Shown: piece by piece, positions 1 through 8,935 of the stretch
Layout: each line of letters opens with the position of its first letter
Numbering within the stretch: position 1 is the stretch's first letter
Origin: Pseudomonas sp. 6D_7.1_Bac1
Lineage (GTDB): Bacteria > Pseudomonadota > Gammaproteobacteria > Pseudomonadales > Pseudomonadaceae
Reading direction: 5' to 3'
Length of the DNA: 64,000 bases
Assembly (NCBI RefSeq): GCF_025465945.1
Contig: NZ_JANLNW010000023.1
Coordinates: 111,197-175,196, forward strand
Notes under the pieces: model-generated
Told to the model about the DNA's origin: nothing
What the model saw: only the letters and a program-made list of their open reading frames with translations
Database searches by the model: none
Made by a program: the position numbers and the translations under genes

Positions 1-326
1 TTCTCGGCAGCGAATTCTTCACCGCTCGGCACGATCAGCAGCCACTCGTCCGGGCCCATCCATTGCAAGCTGGTTTCGCCTTTGGCGACCACGGTCAGCG
101 CTACTGGCAGTTCCAGGCCCAGGGCCTTGTGCACGCCAGCGGCGAATGCCGGGTTGTGGGCATCGCCACGAATGGTCAGGTGGCCCAGGAGTTTTTTCTC
201 ACGCACGGTAACACCGGCGTTTTTACGGCCCTTGCCCACCAGGCTGGCGAGGTCGGCGTGATGCAGCGACGACTCGGCCTTTGCCCCAGTGGTTGGGCGC
301 TGTTGGTAAACGTTGGCTGTGGTCAT
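1..326 (-). CDS. soxG: Sarcosine oxidase gamma subunit, partial (3' end off window)
   Basis: Gamma subunit of the heterotetrameric cytosolic sarcosine oxidase, which demethylates sarcosine to glycine while passing the methyl group to tetrahydrofolate. Only the first 108 or so residues are inside the window; they begin MTTANVYQQRP and continue into the SoxG-like segment ending GPDEWLLIVPSGEEFAAE at the left edge. It is the last of the visible sox genes (order glyA-soxB-soxD-soxA-soxG on the minus strand). A 166-bp gap containing a REPIN separates it from soxA, whereas the other sox genes are tightly packed. In other pseudomonads purU and fdhA follow, which cannot be checked here. Assignment rests on both sequence and position. 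Confidence 0.9.
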   Translation of the reverse strand, partial: MTTANVYQQRPTTGAKAESSLHHADLASLVGKGRKNAGVTVREKKLLGHLTIRGDAHNPAFAAGVHKALGLELPVALTVVAKGETSLQWMGPDEWLLIVPSGEEFAAE

Positions 327-385
327 AAAGCACCTGTCTTGAATTCTGTTGGTTCCGGCCCTTGTAGTGACTGTTCTGCCGTCTT

Positions 386-449
386 CGCGAGCAAGCTCGC
401 TCCCACAAGGGTCACGCGATCTCCTGTGGGAGCGAGCTTGCTCGCGATG
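386..449. repeat. REPIN (type A) inside the sox operon
   Basis: Two inverted REP copies, CGCGAGCAAGCTCGCTCCCA and TGTGGGAGCGAGCTTGCTCG, face each other across about 17 bp between soxA and soxG. The mRNA can fold the pair into one long hairpin. Type A here means the GTGGGAGCGAGC family, by far the commonest repeat in the window. Confidence 0.9.
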
Positions 450-492
450 CAGTCAACGCGGTTCAGCTGCCACCCCACAGGACCCGAGGCCA

Positions 493-3400
493 TCAAATGT
501 TCTGGCGATCGCCTTTCGGATCGAAGAACACCGAAGAAACGATTTCCGCTTCGATCACGCTGCCGTCGGCCAGCGGCGCAAACACGCGCTCGCCGAGGCG
601 CTTCAAGCCGCCTTTGACCACACCCATGGCAAACGAATAGCCGAGGGAGTTGTGGGCGTAACTGGAGGTCACGTGACCGACCATGCTCATCGGGATCGCT
701 TGCTTGGTGTTGAACACCAGTTGCGCGCCTTCCGGCAGCCATTTGGTCGGGTCGATCGGCTTGAGGCCGACCAACTGTTTGCGTTGATCACGCACGCAGT
801 CTTCGCGATTCATGCCACGCCAGCCGATCCACGAGAACGGTTTGGTGCGACCCACGCACCAGCCCATGTTCAGGTCGTCCGGGGTCATCGAGCTGTCAGT
901 GTCCTGGCCGACGATGATGAAACCCTTCTCGGCCCGCAGGACGTGCATGGTTTCAGTGCCGTACGGCGTCAGGTTGTACTTCTTGCCAGCCTCGACGATT
1001 TTTTCCAGTACGCCCATGGCGTAGTCGGCCTGTACGTTGACTTCGTACGACAGCTCACCGGTAAACGAGATCCGGAACACCCGCGCCGGCACACCACCCA
1101 CCAGGCCTTCTTTCCAGGTCATGAACGGGAAGCCGTCCTTGTCCAGGTCGATATCGGTCACTTCGCTGAGCAGCTTGCGGCTGTTCGGCCCCGACAGAGT
1201 CATGGTTGCCCAGTGGTCGGTAACCGAGGTGAAGTACACCTTCAGGTCTGGCCATTCGGTCTGGTGATAGATTTCCAGCCATTGCAGCACGCGTGCAGCG
1301 CCGCCGGTGGTGGTGGTCATCACGAAGTGGTTGTCGGCCAGGCATGCAGTGACGCCGTCATCGAAAACCATGCCGTCTTCTTTGCACATCAGGCCGTAGC
1401 GCGCCTTGCCCACGTCGAGCTTGGTCCAGGCGTTGGTGTAGACGCGGTTGAGGAACTCACGCGCATCCGGGCCTTGAATGTCGATCTTGCCGAGGGTGGA
1501 GGCATCGAGCAGGCCGACGCTCTCGCGCACGGCCAGGCATTCGCGTTTCACCGCGGCATGCAGGTCTTCACCGTTTTTCGGGAAGTACCAAGGACGTTTC
1601 CACTGACCGACGTCTTCAAACTCGGCGCCGTTCTTCACGTGCCAGGCGTGCAACGCGGTGTAACGCACCGGCTCGAAGATATGCCCACAGTGACGACCGG
1701 CTACCGCGCCGAAGGTCACCGGCGTGTAGTTCGGGCGGAACATGGTGGTGCCCATCTGCGGGATGGTCACGTTCAGCGAACGGGCGGCAATGGCCAGACC
1801 GTTGACGTTGCCGAGCTTGCCCTGATCGGTGCCGAAGCCCAGCGCGGTGTAGCGTTTGACGTGCTCGACCGACTCGAAGCCTTCGCGGGTCGCCAGTTCG
1901 ATGGCGGCAGCGGTGACGTCGTTTTGCAGGTCGACGAATTGCTTCGGCGCACGTGCGGTGTTCTTTTCGTGTGGCACCTGGAACAGCGCCAGAGTCGGCT
2001 CTTCCACACGGCTCAGGACTTTTGGCAGGACGCCTTCGACCGCTTTGAAGCCGGCTTCGCTGGCGGCGCGCACGCCGCCTTCAAAACCATCAGCAAGGGA
2101 ATCACCGAGGCCATAGACACCGTTGATACCGCCGACACACACGCGCTTCTGCGGTGCTTCGCCCGGTACGAAACCGAGGATATCTTCACGCCAGATCGGT
2201 TTGCCGCCCAAGTGCGACGCCAGGTGAACCACCGGGCTGTAGCCGCCGGAACTGGCAACCAGGTCGCATTCAAGCCATTCGCCAGGGCTGGTAACGGTGT
2301 GCGCTTTGACGTCGATGGCCGCAACACGAGCGGCGGTCACGCGCTTGCTGCCGCGTGCTTCGATCACCGCGCTGCCGGTCAGAATACGGATACCTTTGGC
2401 CCGTGCTTCTTCTACCAGTGCACCGCGAGGATTGCTCCGCGCATCAGCGACGGCCACCACTTGCAGGCCGGCGTCGAGCCAGTCCAATGCAACGCGGTAG
2501 GCGTGATCGTTGTTGGTCGACAGCACGAGTTTTTTGCCCGGTGCTACGCCATAACGACGCACATAGGTCGAAATCGCACCGGCCAGCATGTTGCCCGGCA
2601 CGTCGTTGTTGCCGTAGACCAGCGGGCGCTCACATGCGCCGGTGGCCAGCACCACGCGCTTGGCGCGAACCCGGTGGATACGCTGACGAACCTGGCCAAT
2701 CGGTGCGCGGTCGCCGAGGTGATCGGTGAGGCGTTCGTGAATGGTCAGGAAGTTGTGGTCGTGGTAACCGTTGACGGTCGCCCGTGGCAACAGCAGCACG
2801 TCCGGCAAGCCTTTGAGCTCAGCGATCACGCTGGCCACCCATTCGGTCGCCGGTTTGCCGTCGAGGCTTTCACGGGAGTCGAGCAGGCTACCGCCGAACT
2901 CTTCCTGCTCGTCGGCCAGAATCACTCGGGCACCGCTGCGCGCAGCCGCCAGGGCAGCCGCCAGACCGGCCGGGCCACCGCCGACGATCAGCACGTCGCA
3001 GTGCTGGTTCATGTAGTCGTAGGTGTCCGGATCGTTTTCGGTCGGCGAACGACCGAGACCTGCGGCCTTACGAATGTACTTCTCGTAGGTCATCCAGAAC
3101 GATTGCGGGTACATGAAGGTTTTGTAGTAGAAACCCGGTGGCATCAGCTTGCCCCCGACCTTGCCGAGAATCCCCATCATGTCGTTGTTCACGCTCGGCC
3201 AGCCGTTGGTGCTGGTGGCGACGAGGCCCTGGTACAGCGCCTGTTGAGTGGCGCGCACGTTAGGAATTTGCGTGGCTTCGGTGGCACCGATCTGCAACAC
3301 GGCGTTCGGCTCTTCGGCACCGGCGGCGAAGATCCCGCGAGGACGCGAATACTTGAAGCTGCGGCCGATGATGTCGACGCCGTTGGCCAGCAATGCAGCG

Positions 3401-3510
3401 GCCAGGGAGTCGCCTTCAAAGCCTTTGTAGATCTGGCCGTTGAAGCTGAAGCTCAGGACTTTGTTGCGGTCGATCCGTCCACCGTTGGACAGGCGATTGA
3501 TCTGGCTCAT
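493..3510 (-). CDS. soxA: Sarcosine oxidase alpha subunit
   Basis: Large subunit (1005 residues) of tetrameric sarcosine oxidase. It carries the NAD-binding and folate-binding parts of the complex. Seen in the sequence: an N-terminal region resembling the 2Fe-2S-like fold of the family (FNGQIYKGFEGDSLAAALLA), a dinucleotide-binding motif VLIVGGGPAGLAAALAA near residue 172, and a C-terminal half of glycine-cleavage T-protein type (from about residue 600, with SLGYSFAMG near the end) that binds tetrahydrofolate. Length matches the family. The start ATG overlaps the soxD stop by 4 bp, so the two are translationally coupled. The very long antisense frame across this gene is a shadow of GC-rich codon use. 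Confidence 0.97.
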   Translation of the reverse strand: MSQINRLSNGGRIDRNKVLSFSFNGQIYKGFEGDSLAAALLANGVDIIGRSFKYSRPRGIFAAGAEEPNAVLQIGATEATQIPNVRATQQALYQGLVATSTNGWPSVNNDMMGILGKVGGKLMPPGFYYKTFMYPQSFWMTYEKYIRKAAGLGRSPTENDPDTYDYMNQHCDVLIVGGGPAGLAAALAAARSGARVILADEQEEFGGSLLDSRESLDGKPATEWVASVIAELKGLPDVLLLPRATVNGYHDHNFLTIHERLTDHLGDRAPIGQVRQRIHRVRAKRVVLATGACERPLVYGNNDVPGNMLAGAISTYVRRYGVAPGKKLVLSTNNDHAYRVALDWLDAGLQVVAVADARSNPRGALVEEARAKGIRILTGSAVIEARGSKRVTAARVAAIDVKAHTVTSPGEWLECDLVASSGGYSPVVHLASHLGGKPIWREDILGFVPGEAPQKRVCVGGINGVYGLGDSLADGFEGGVRAASEAGFKAVEGVLPKVLSRVEEPTLALFQVPHEKNTARAPKQFVDLQNDVTAAAIELATREGFESVEHVKRYTALGFGTDQGKLGNVNGLAIAARSLNVTIPQMGTTMFRPNYTPVTFGAVAGRHCGHIFEPVRYTALHAWHVKNGAEFEDVGQWKRPWYFPKNGEDLHAAVKRECLAVRESVGLLDASTLGKIDIQGPDAREFLNRVYTNAWTKLDVGKARYGLMCKEDGMVFDDGVTACLADNHFVMTTTTGGAARVLQWLEIYHQTEWPDLKVYFTSVTDHWATMTLSGPNSRKLLSEVTDIDLDKDGFPFMTWKEGLVGGVPARVFRISFTGELSYEVNVQADYAMGVLEKIVEAGKKYNLTPYGTETMHVLRAEKGFIIVGQDTDSSMTPDDLNMGWCVGRTKPFSWIGWRGMNREDCVRDQRKQLVGLKPIDPTKWLPEGAQLVFNTKQAIPMSMVGHVTSSYAHNSLGYSFAMGVVKGGLKRLGERVFAPLADGSVIEAEIVSSVFFDPKGDRQNI

Positions 3511-3836
3511 ACCTTCGCTCCCAGAGCCTGCGCGGCCGCTTTCGGACTTTCAGTCTTGTCGGTGAACTGTGGCTTGGTGCCGATCTTGTAGGTTTCGAGA
3601 ATCTCGTAGGTCACGGTGTCACGGGTGACGTTGAAATACTGGCGGCAACCGGCGACGTGATCCCACAGTTCGTGGTGCAAGCCGCGAGGGTTATCGCGGA
3701 AGAACATGTAGTCGCCCCACTCCTCGTCGGTGCAGGTGTTCGGGTCCAGCGGGCGCGGGATATGCGCCTGGCCGGATGCGTGGAATTCCTCTTCGGAGCG
3801 CAGCTCGCCGCAGTGAGGACAGAAGATATGCAACAT
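3507..3836 (-). CDS. soxD: Sarcosine oxidase delta subunit
   Basis: Small zinc-binding subunit (109 residues) of tetrameric sarcosine oxidase. The N-terminal CPHCGELRSEEEF supplies a CxxC pair and later cysteines (NTC, AGC) can complete the zinc site known in this subunit. It lies 14 bp downstream of soxB and overlaps the start of soxA by 4 bp, the standard soxBDA arrangement. Confidence 0.96.
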   Translation of the reverse strand: MLHIFCPHCGELRSEEEFHASGQAHIPRPLDPNTCTDEEWGDYMFFRDNPRGLHHELWDHVAGCRQYFNVTRDTVTYEILETYKIGTKPQFTDKTESPKAAAQALGAKV

Positions 3837-3850
3837 AGGGATTTCTCCTG

Positions 3851-5101
3851 TTAGTGGGCGACTGCAGCAGCGCCGTGTTCGTCGATCAGCGCACCGTTGT
3901 GGAAACGGTCGATGGAGAAAGGTGCAGCCAACGGGTGCATTTCACCCTTGGCGAGGCTGGCGGCAAACACGTTGCCCGAGCCCGGAGTCGCTTTGAAACC
4001 ACCGGTACCCCAACCGCAGTTGAAGAACATGTTCGGCACCGGTGTTTTCGAGATGATCGGGCACGCATCCGGGGTGGTGTCGACGATGCCGCCCCACTGG
4101 CGGTTCATCCGTACGCGGGACAGCACCGGGAACATCTCGACGATGGCCTGGATGGTGTGCTCGATCACCGGGTACGAGCCGCGCTGGCCGTAGCCGTTGT
4201 AGCCGTCGATACCGGCGCCGATCACCAGGTCGCCCTTGTCGGACTGGCTGATGTAACCGTGCACGGCGTTGGACATGATCACGCTGTCGATAATCGGCTT
4301 GATCGGCTCGGACACCAGCGCTTGCAGCGGGTGGGATTCGATCGGCAGACGGAAGCCGGCCAGTTTGGCCATGTGCCCGGAGTTACCGGCGGTGACCACG
4401 CCGACGCGCTTGGCGCCGATGAAGCCCTTGTTGGTTTCAACGCCGATGCACACGCCGTTTTCCTTGCGGAAACCGATCACTTCGGTCTGCTGGATCAGGT
4501 CCACGCCCAATGCGTCAGCGGCACGGGCAAAGCCCCAGGCCACGGCATCGTGACGGGCCACGCCGCCGCGACGCTGAACGGTAGCGCCCATCACCGGGTA
4601 GCGAGTGTTTTTCGAGCAGTCGAGGTACGGAATCTCGTCAGCCACTTGCTGAGCGGTGAGCAGTTCGCCGTCGACGCCGTTGAGGCGGTTGGCGCTGACC
4701 CGACGCTCGGAATCACGAATGTCCTGCAGGGTGTGGCACAGGTTGTAAACGCCACGCTGGGAGAACATCACGTTGTAGTTCAGGTCCTGGGACAGACCTT
4801 CCCAGAGTTTCATCGCGTGTTCATACAGGTGCGCCGACTCGTCCCACAGGTAGTTGGAACGCACGATGGTGGTGTTGCGCGCGGTGTTACCGCCGCCCAG
4901 CCAGCCTTTCTCGACCACGGCCACGTTAGTGATGCCGTGTTCCTTGGCCAGGTAGTAGGCGGTCGCCAGACCATGCCCGCCGCCGCCGACGATGACCACG
5001 TCGTAGACTTTTTTCGGAGTCGGCGTGCGCCACATCTTCTGCCAGTTTTCGTGGTGGCTGAGGGAGTGTTTGAAGAGGCCGAAGCCTGAATAGCGTTGCA
5101 T
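3851..5101 (-). CDS. soxB: Sarcosine oxidase beta subunit
   Basis: Catalytic flavoprotein subunit (416 residues) of tetrameric sarcosine oxidase, which oxidises sarcosine at its FAD/FMN sites. The FAD-binding motif [18 protein letters not shown] lies near residue 38, and the DAO-type C-terminal part ends with the [16 protein letters not shown] segment. I chose the start [13 protein letters not shown] at 5101 rather than the in-frame ATG two codons upstream, because GGAG sits 9 nt before it and only 3 nt before the other. It follows glyA by 23 bp, consistent with a glyA-sox operon. Confidence 0.96.
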   Translation of the reverse strand: MQRYSGFGLFKHSLSHHENWQKMWRTPTPKKVYDVVIVGGGGHGLATAYYLAKEHGITNVAVVEKGWLGGGNTARNTTIVRSNYLWDESAHLYEHAMKLWEGLSQDLNYNVMFSQRGVYNLCHTLQDIRDSERRVSANRLNGVDGELLTAQQVADEIPYLDCSKNTRYPVMGATVQRRGGVARHDAVAWGFARAADALGVDLIQQTEVIGFRKENGVCIGVETNKGFIGAKRVGVVTAGNSGHMAKLAGFRLPIESHPLQALVSEPIKPIIDSVIMSNAVHGYISQSDKGDLVIGAGIDGYNGYGQRGSYPVIEHTIQAIVEMFPVLSRVRMNRQWGGIVDTTPDACPIISKTPVPNMFFNCGWGTGGFKATPGSGNVFAASLAKGEMHPLAAPFSIDRFHNGALIDEHGAAAVAH

Positions 5102-5124
5102 AGTCATTTACTCCAAAACCGCGC

Positions 5125-6378
5125 TCAGCGATAAACCGGGAAGTCCGCGCACAGGGCCGCCACATGCTTGGCAACGTTGGCCTCGACATCGGCGTCGCCG
5201 AGGTTGTCGAGGATGTCGCAGATCCAGCCGGCCAGCTCAATGCACTGGGTCACCTTGAAACCGCGCGTGGTGACCGCCGGGGTGCCGATACGCAGGCCCG
5301 AGGTGACGAACGGCGATTGTGGATCGTTCGGTACGGCGTTCTTGTTCACGGTGATATGGGCACGACCCAAGGCGGCGTCAGCTTCTTTACCGGTCAGGCC
5401 CTGACGGATCAGGCTCACCAGGAACAGGTGGTTGTCAGTACCGCCGGACACTACATCGTAGCCACGTTTGATAAAAACGCCGGCCATTGCCTGAGCGTTG
5501 TCGATCACTTGTTGCTGATAGGCCTTGAAGCCCGGTTCCAGCGCTTCCTTGAAGCACACGGCCTTGGCGGCAATCACGTGCATCAGCGGGCCGCCCTGGC
5601 CACCGGGGAACACGGCAGCGTTGAGTTTCTTTTCCAGCTCTTCATTGGCCTTGGCCAGGATCAGACCGCCACGTGGACCGCGCAGGGTCTTGTGGGTGGT
5701 GGTAGTGACCACGTCGGCATACGGCAGCGGGTTCGGGTACAGGCCAGCAGCGACCAGACCGGCCACGTGAGCCATGTCGACGAACAGGTAAGCACCGACC
5801 TTATCGGCGATCTGACGGAAACGTGGGAAATCCAGGGTTTTCGAGTAGGCCGAGAACCCTGCAATGATCATTTTCGGCTTGTGCTCGACCGCCATGCGCT
5901 CGACTTCGTCGTAATCGATCAGCCCGGTGGCGGTGTCGATGCCGTACTGCACCGCGTTATAGAGCTTGCCGGAGAAGCTGACCTTGGCGCCGTGGGTCAG
6001 GTGACCACCGTGAGCCAGGCTCATGCCCAGAACGGTATCGCCGGCCTGCAGCAGCGCCAGGAATACCGCGGCGTTGGCCTGGCTGCCGGAGTGCGGCTGG
6101 ACGTTGGCGTAATCGGCGCCGAACAGCAGTTTGGCGCGTTCGATGGCCAGCGCTTCGACTTTGTCGACGTGCTCGCAGCCGCCGTAGTAGCGCTTGCCCG
6201 GGTAGCCTTCGGCGTATTTGTTGGTCAGGCCGCTGCCTTGCGCTTCCATAACACGCTTGCTGGTGTAGTTCTCTGACGCGATCAGCTCGATGTGATCTTC
6301 CTGGCGCAGCTCTTCGGCATTCATCGCCGCCAGCAGTGCATCGTCGTAACCCTTGATCTGATCTTGCTTGCTGAACAT
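5125..6378 (-). CDS. glyA: Serine hydroxymethyltransferase
   Basis: PLP enzyme (417 residues) converting glycine plus 5,10-methylene-tetrahydrofolate to serine. The PLP-lysine motif [14 protein letters not shown] is near residue 229, and the N-terminal [12 protein letters not shown] and [10 protein letters not shown] signatures are intact. The start [12 protein letters not shown] was chosen because GGGAGAG precedes it; upstream codons in frame are not typical. It heads the sox operon, so the methylene group released by sarcosine oxidase and the glycine product can be joined to serine, which SdaB (33415-34791) turns into pyruvate. Pseudomonads usually carry more than one glyA; this is the catabolic, amine-linked copy. 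Confidence 0.96.
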   Translation of the reverse strand: MFSKQDQIKGYDDALLAAMNAEELRQEDHIELIASENYTSKRVMEAQGSGLTNKYAEGYPGKRYYGGCEHVDKVEALAIERAKLLFGADYANVQPHSGSQANAAVFLALLQAGDTVLGMSLAHGGHLTHGAKVSFSGKLYNAVQYGIDTATGLIDYDEVERMAVEHKPKMIIAGFSAYSKTLDFPRFRQIADKVGAYLFVDMAHVAGLVAAGLYPNPLPYADVVTTTTHKTLRGPRGGLILAKANEELEKKLNAAVFPGGQGGPLMHVIAAKAVCFKEALEPGFKAYQQQVIDNAQAMAGVFIKRGYDVVSGGTDNHLFLVSLIRQGLTGKEADAALGRAHITVNKNAVPNDPQSPFVTSGLRIGTPAVTTRGFKVTQCIELAGWICDILDNLGDADVEANVAKHVAALCADFPVYR

Positions 6379-6698
6379 CGCATCTCTCCCAGCGGCGGCG
6401 GTGCGCCTTTCGTCTCGGTGAGGCACGTACCTTTCGGCAGTGCCCTTTGGATGCGATGGTATGGCCGGCTTCGAGTGGTCAAATGCCTATGGACGCCACG
6501 CAAAGGTGCGTTTACGACATGACCCGATATCGAGGGGAAAATGCTGACGGCTCTTGTGGCGCAGTGATGTTTCAAGGTTTGCAGGAGACACGTGCATAAT
6601 CACTCAAGCTGTTTGCATTTTTCCTACAGAAACTGAGCGTGTGCTCCCCTGCCAATCTTGGGTACAGTGCGCACCATCATCGACCACGGAAGCCGGCC
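6379..6698. other. Divergent promoter region between glyA and ltaE
   Basis: A 320-bp gene-free region between two divergently transcribed genes. It holds the glyA-sox leader on the minus strand and a short leader for ltaE on the plus strand. Besides the tandem regulator site at 6478-6519, two short similar segments CGAAAGGTACG and CGAAAGGCGCA occur on the minus strand in the last 60 bp before glyA; I assign them no function. Confidence 0.6.
6478..6519 (-). promoter_or_regulatory. Putative GbdR/SouR-type tandem AraC site upstream of glyA-sox
   Basis: On the minus strand TGTCGT (6519-6514) and TGGCGT (6498-6493) are exactly 21 bp apart, resembling the tandem TGTCGC-N8-AA-N5 half-sites of ArgR-type AraC regulators. 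It lies 100-140 bp before the glyA start, a fitting activator position. Confidence 0.45.
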
Positions 6699-7739
6699 AT
6701 GACCGACAAGAGCCAACAATTCGCCAGCGACAACTATTCCGGCATCTGCCCCGAAGCCTGGGCCGCCATGGAACAGGCCAATCAAGGTCACCAACGCGCC
6801 TATGGCGACGATGAGTGGACCGCACGCGCCTCGGACGATTTCCGCCAACTGTTCGAAACCGACTGCGAAGTGTTCTTCGCCTTCAACGGCACCGCGGCCA
6901 ACTCGCTGGCGCTGTCGTCGCTGTGCCAGAGTTACCACAGCGTGATTTGCTCGGAAACCGCCCACGTCGAAACCGACGAATGCGGCGCACCGGAATTCTT
7001 CTCCAACGGCTCCAAGCTGCTCATCGCTCGCACCGAAAACGGCAAGCTGACCCCGGAATCGATCCGCGAAATCGCCCTCAAGCGCCAGGATATTCACTAC
7101 CCCAAACCGCGCGTCGTGACCCTGACCCAGGCGACCGAAGTCGGCAGCGTCTACACCCCGGAAGAAATCCGCGCCATCAGCGCCACCTGCAAAGAGCTGG
7201 GCCTGAACCTGCATATGGACGGCGCACGCTTCTCCAACGCTTGCGCGTTCCTCAACTGCTCGCCCGCCGACCTGACCTGGAAAGCCGGTGTCGACGTGCT
7301 GTGCTTTGGCGGCACAAAAAACGGCATGGCGGTGGGTGAGGCGATTCTGTTCTTCAATCAGAAACTGGCTGAAGACTTCGACTACCGCTGCAAACAGGCC
7401 GGGCAACTGGCCTCGAAAATGCGTTTTCTCTCGGCGCCGTGGGTCGGCCTGCTGGAAAACGACGCCTGGCTCAAACACGCCCGCCACGCCAACTACTGCG
7501 CGCATCTGCTGGCCGAGCTGGTAAGCGACATTCCAGGGGTTGAACTGATGTTCCCGGTGCAAGCCAACGGCGTGTTCCTGCAACTCTCGGAATCGGCCGT
7601 CGCGGCCCTGACCGCCAAGAGCTGGCGTTTCTACACCTTCATCGGCAAGGGCGGCGCCCGCTTCATGTGCTCGTGGGACACCGAGGAAGAGCGGGTACGG
7701 GAACTGGCGGCGGATATTCGGGAAGTGATGGTGGGGTAA
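6699..7739 (+). CDS. ltaE: Low-specificity L-threonine aldolase
   Basis: PLP-dependent beta-eliminating lyase family enzyme (346 residues) that splits L-threonine or L-allo-threonine to glycine and acetaldehyde. The PLP lysine lies in CFGGTKNGMAVGEAI around residue 207, and LHMDGARFSNA is the usual cofactor-binding segment. The start MTDKSQQFASDNYSG was chosen over upstream in-frame codons because family members begin here. It is divergent from glyA, so both genes around 6380-6700 concern glycine formation or use. A type B REPIN follows the stop. Confidence 0.93.
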   Translation: MTDKSQQFASDNYSGICPEAWAAMEQANQGHQRAYGDDEWTARASDDFRQLFETDCEVFFAFNGTAANSLALSSLCQSYHSVICSETAHVETDECGAPEFFSNGSKLLIARTENGKLTPESIREIALKRQDIHYPKPRVVTLTQATEVGSVYTPEEIRAISATCKELGLNLHMDGARFSNACAFLNCSPADLTWKAGVDVLCFGGTKNGMAVGEAILFFNQKLAEDFDYRCKQAGQLASKMRFLSAPWVGLLENDAWLKHARHANYCAHLLAELVSDIPGVELMFPVQANGVFLQLSESAVAALTAKSWRFYTFIGKGGARFMCSWDTEEERVRELAADIREVMVG

Positions 7740-7766
7740 TACCCTCAGCGCAATGAAATAAAACAG

Positions 7767-7899
7767 TGTGGCGAGGGAGCTTGCTCCCGCTCGGCGGCGA
7801 AGCCGTCGTGAATTCAGCAAACACGGTGTGCCAGCCACACCGCATGCTCAGGATTTGGGGCTGCTCCGCAACCCAGCGGGAGCAAGCTCCCTCGCCACA
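7767..7899. repeat. REPIN (type B)
   Basis: Inverted pair TGGCGAGGGAGCTTGCTCCC and GGGAGCAAGCTCCCTCGCCA about 85 bp apart, with a second inner inverted segment. This is a REP family distinct from the type A copies; four copies occur in the window (here, 43086, 48844, 62207). Confidence 0.88.
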
Positions 7900-7989
7900 G
7901 AAAGTATCCACGCCCCCCTGCACCCTGACTGCTTGCATCTGAAGACTTGGTCTACATTGACTCAGATAAAAACAATCAGGAGCGCATGC

Positions 7990-8814
7990 ATGTCATTACA
8001 AGGCAAAACCCTGTTCATTACCGGCGCCAGCCGTGGGATCGGCCGCGAGATTGCTCTGCGCGCTGCGCGAGACGGGGCCAACATCGTGATTGCCGCCAAA
8101 AGCGCCGAACCGCACCCTAAACTTCCCGGCACCATCTTCAGCGTGGCGCAGGAAGTCGAAGCGGCGGGAGGCAAGGCGCTGGCATTGCAGGTGGATGTTC
8201 GCGATGAAACCGCAGTGCGAGACGCAATGGCTAAAGCCAGCAAGCGTTTCGGCAGCATCGATGCACTGATCAACAATGCCGGGGCGATCAAGTTGACCGG
8301 GGCTGCGCACATCGAACTCAAGCGCTTCGACCTGATGCACCAGATCAACACCCGCGCCGTCCTGCTGTGCAGCCAGGCCGCCCTGCCTTATCTGAAAAGG
8401 ACCGGCGGGCACATCCTCAACCTTTCGCCGCCGTTGAATCTGGCAACCAAATGGTTCGCCCAATACAGCCCCTACACCGTGACCAAGTACGGCATGAGCA
8501 TGCTGACCCTGGGCATGAGCGAGGAGTTCAAGGCCTACGGCATCAGCGTCAATTCGTTGTGGCCGCAGACCATGATCGCCACCGCCGCCATCGAGTTCCA
8601 GCTAGGCTCGCGCGAGTCGTTCAAGCATGCCCGCACGCCCGCAATCATGGCCGATGCCGCCCACGTCATTCTGAGCAGCGCCAACCGCAGCATCACCGGC
8701 CGCTTGATGATCGATGAGGAAATACTTCGCGAACATGGCGAAACCGAATTCGATCATTACCGCTTTGAGCCGGACAACCAAGCGACGCTGATGCCCGACC
8801 TGTTTGTGGATTGA
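7990..8814 (+). CDS. Short-chain dehydrogenase/reductase (HSDL2-like)
   Basis: Classical-type SDR of 274 residues that uses NAD(P)(H). The cofactor motif TGASRGIG is at residues 10-17, the NNAG motif follows, and the active site shows LSPP and YTVTK (Tyr-xxx-Lys). The C-terminal extension past the SDR core resembles the hydroxysteroid dehydrogenase-like 2 group. The substrate cannot be told from sequence. The gene stands alone between two REPINs, with GCATGCATG at its start; I took the second ATG (MSLQGKTLF), which gives the normal SDR N-terminus. Confidence 0.85.
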   Translation: MSLQGKTLFITGASRGIGREIALRAARDGANIVIAAKSAEPHPKLPGTIFSVAQEVEAAGGKALALQVDVRDETAVRDAMAKASKRFGSIDALINNAGAIKLTGAAHIELKRFDLMHQINTRAVLLCSQAALPYLKRTGGHILNLSPPLNLATKWFAQYSPYTVTKYGMSMLTLGMSEEFKAYGISVNSLWPQTMIATAAIEFQLGSRESFKHARTPAIMADAAHVILSSANRSITGRLMIDEEILREHGETEFDHYRFEPDNQATLMPDLFVD

Positions 8815-8826
8815 AATACCAACCAA

Positions 8827-8916
8827 TGTGGGAGCGAGCCTGCTCGCGATGAGGCCGGAGCATTCAACATTGATGTTGACTGATCCACCGCCATCGCGAG
8901 CAGGCTCGCTCCCACA
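8827..8916. repeat. REPIN (type A)
   Basis: TGTGGGAGCGAGCCTGCTCG and its inverted partner about 45 bp on, in the convergent gap between the SDR gene and gbcB. Confidence 0.9.
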
Positions 8917-8935
8917 TTGGGTTCTGCGGCGTTCA

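Noticed and set aside
349..3591. A 1080-codon open frame antisense to soxA
   Set aside because: It is the opposite strand of a certain gene in GC-rich DNA, lacks a ribosome site and has no recognisable domain.
6379..6560. Possible glycine riboswitch upstream of glyA
   Set aside because: The short similar segments do not give the GGAGAG start, the paired aptamer arms or the terminator/anti-terminator of that class.
8827..8916. REP pairs as a CRISPR array
   Set aside because: Copies are dispersed, inverted pairs with variable gaps and no Cas genes; there are no regular direct repeats and spacers.
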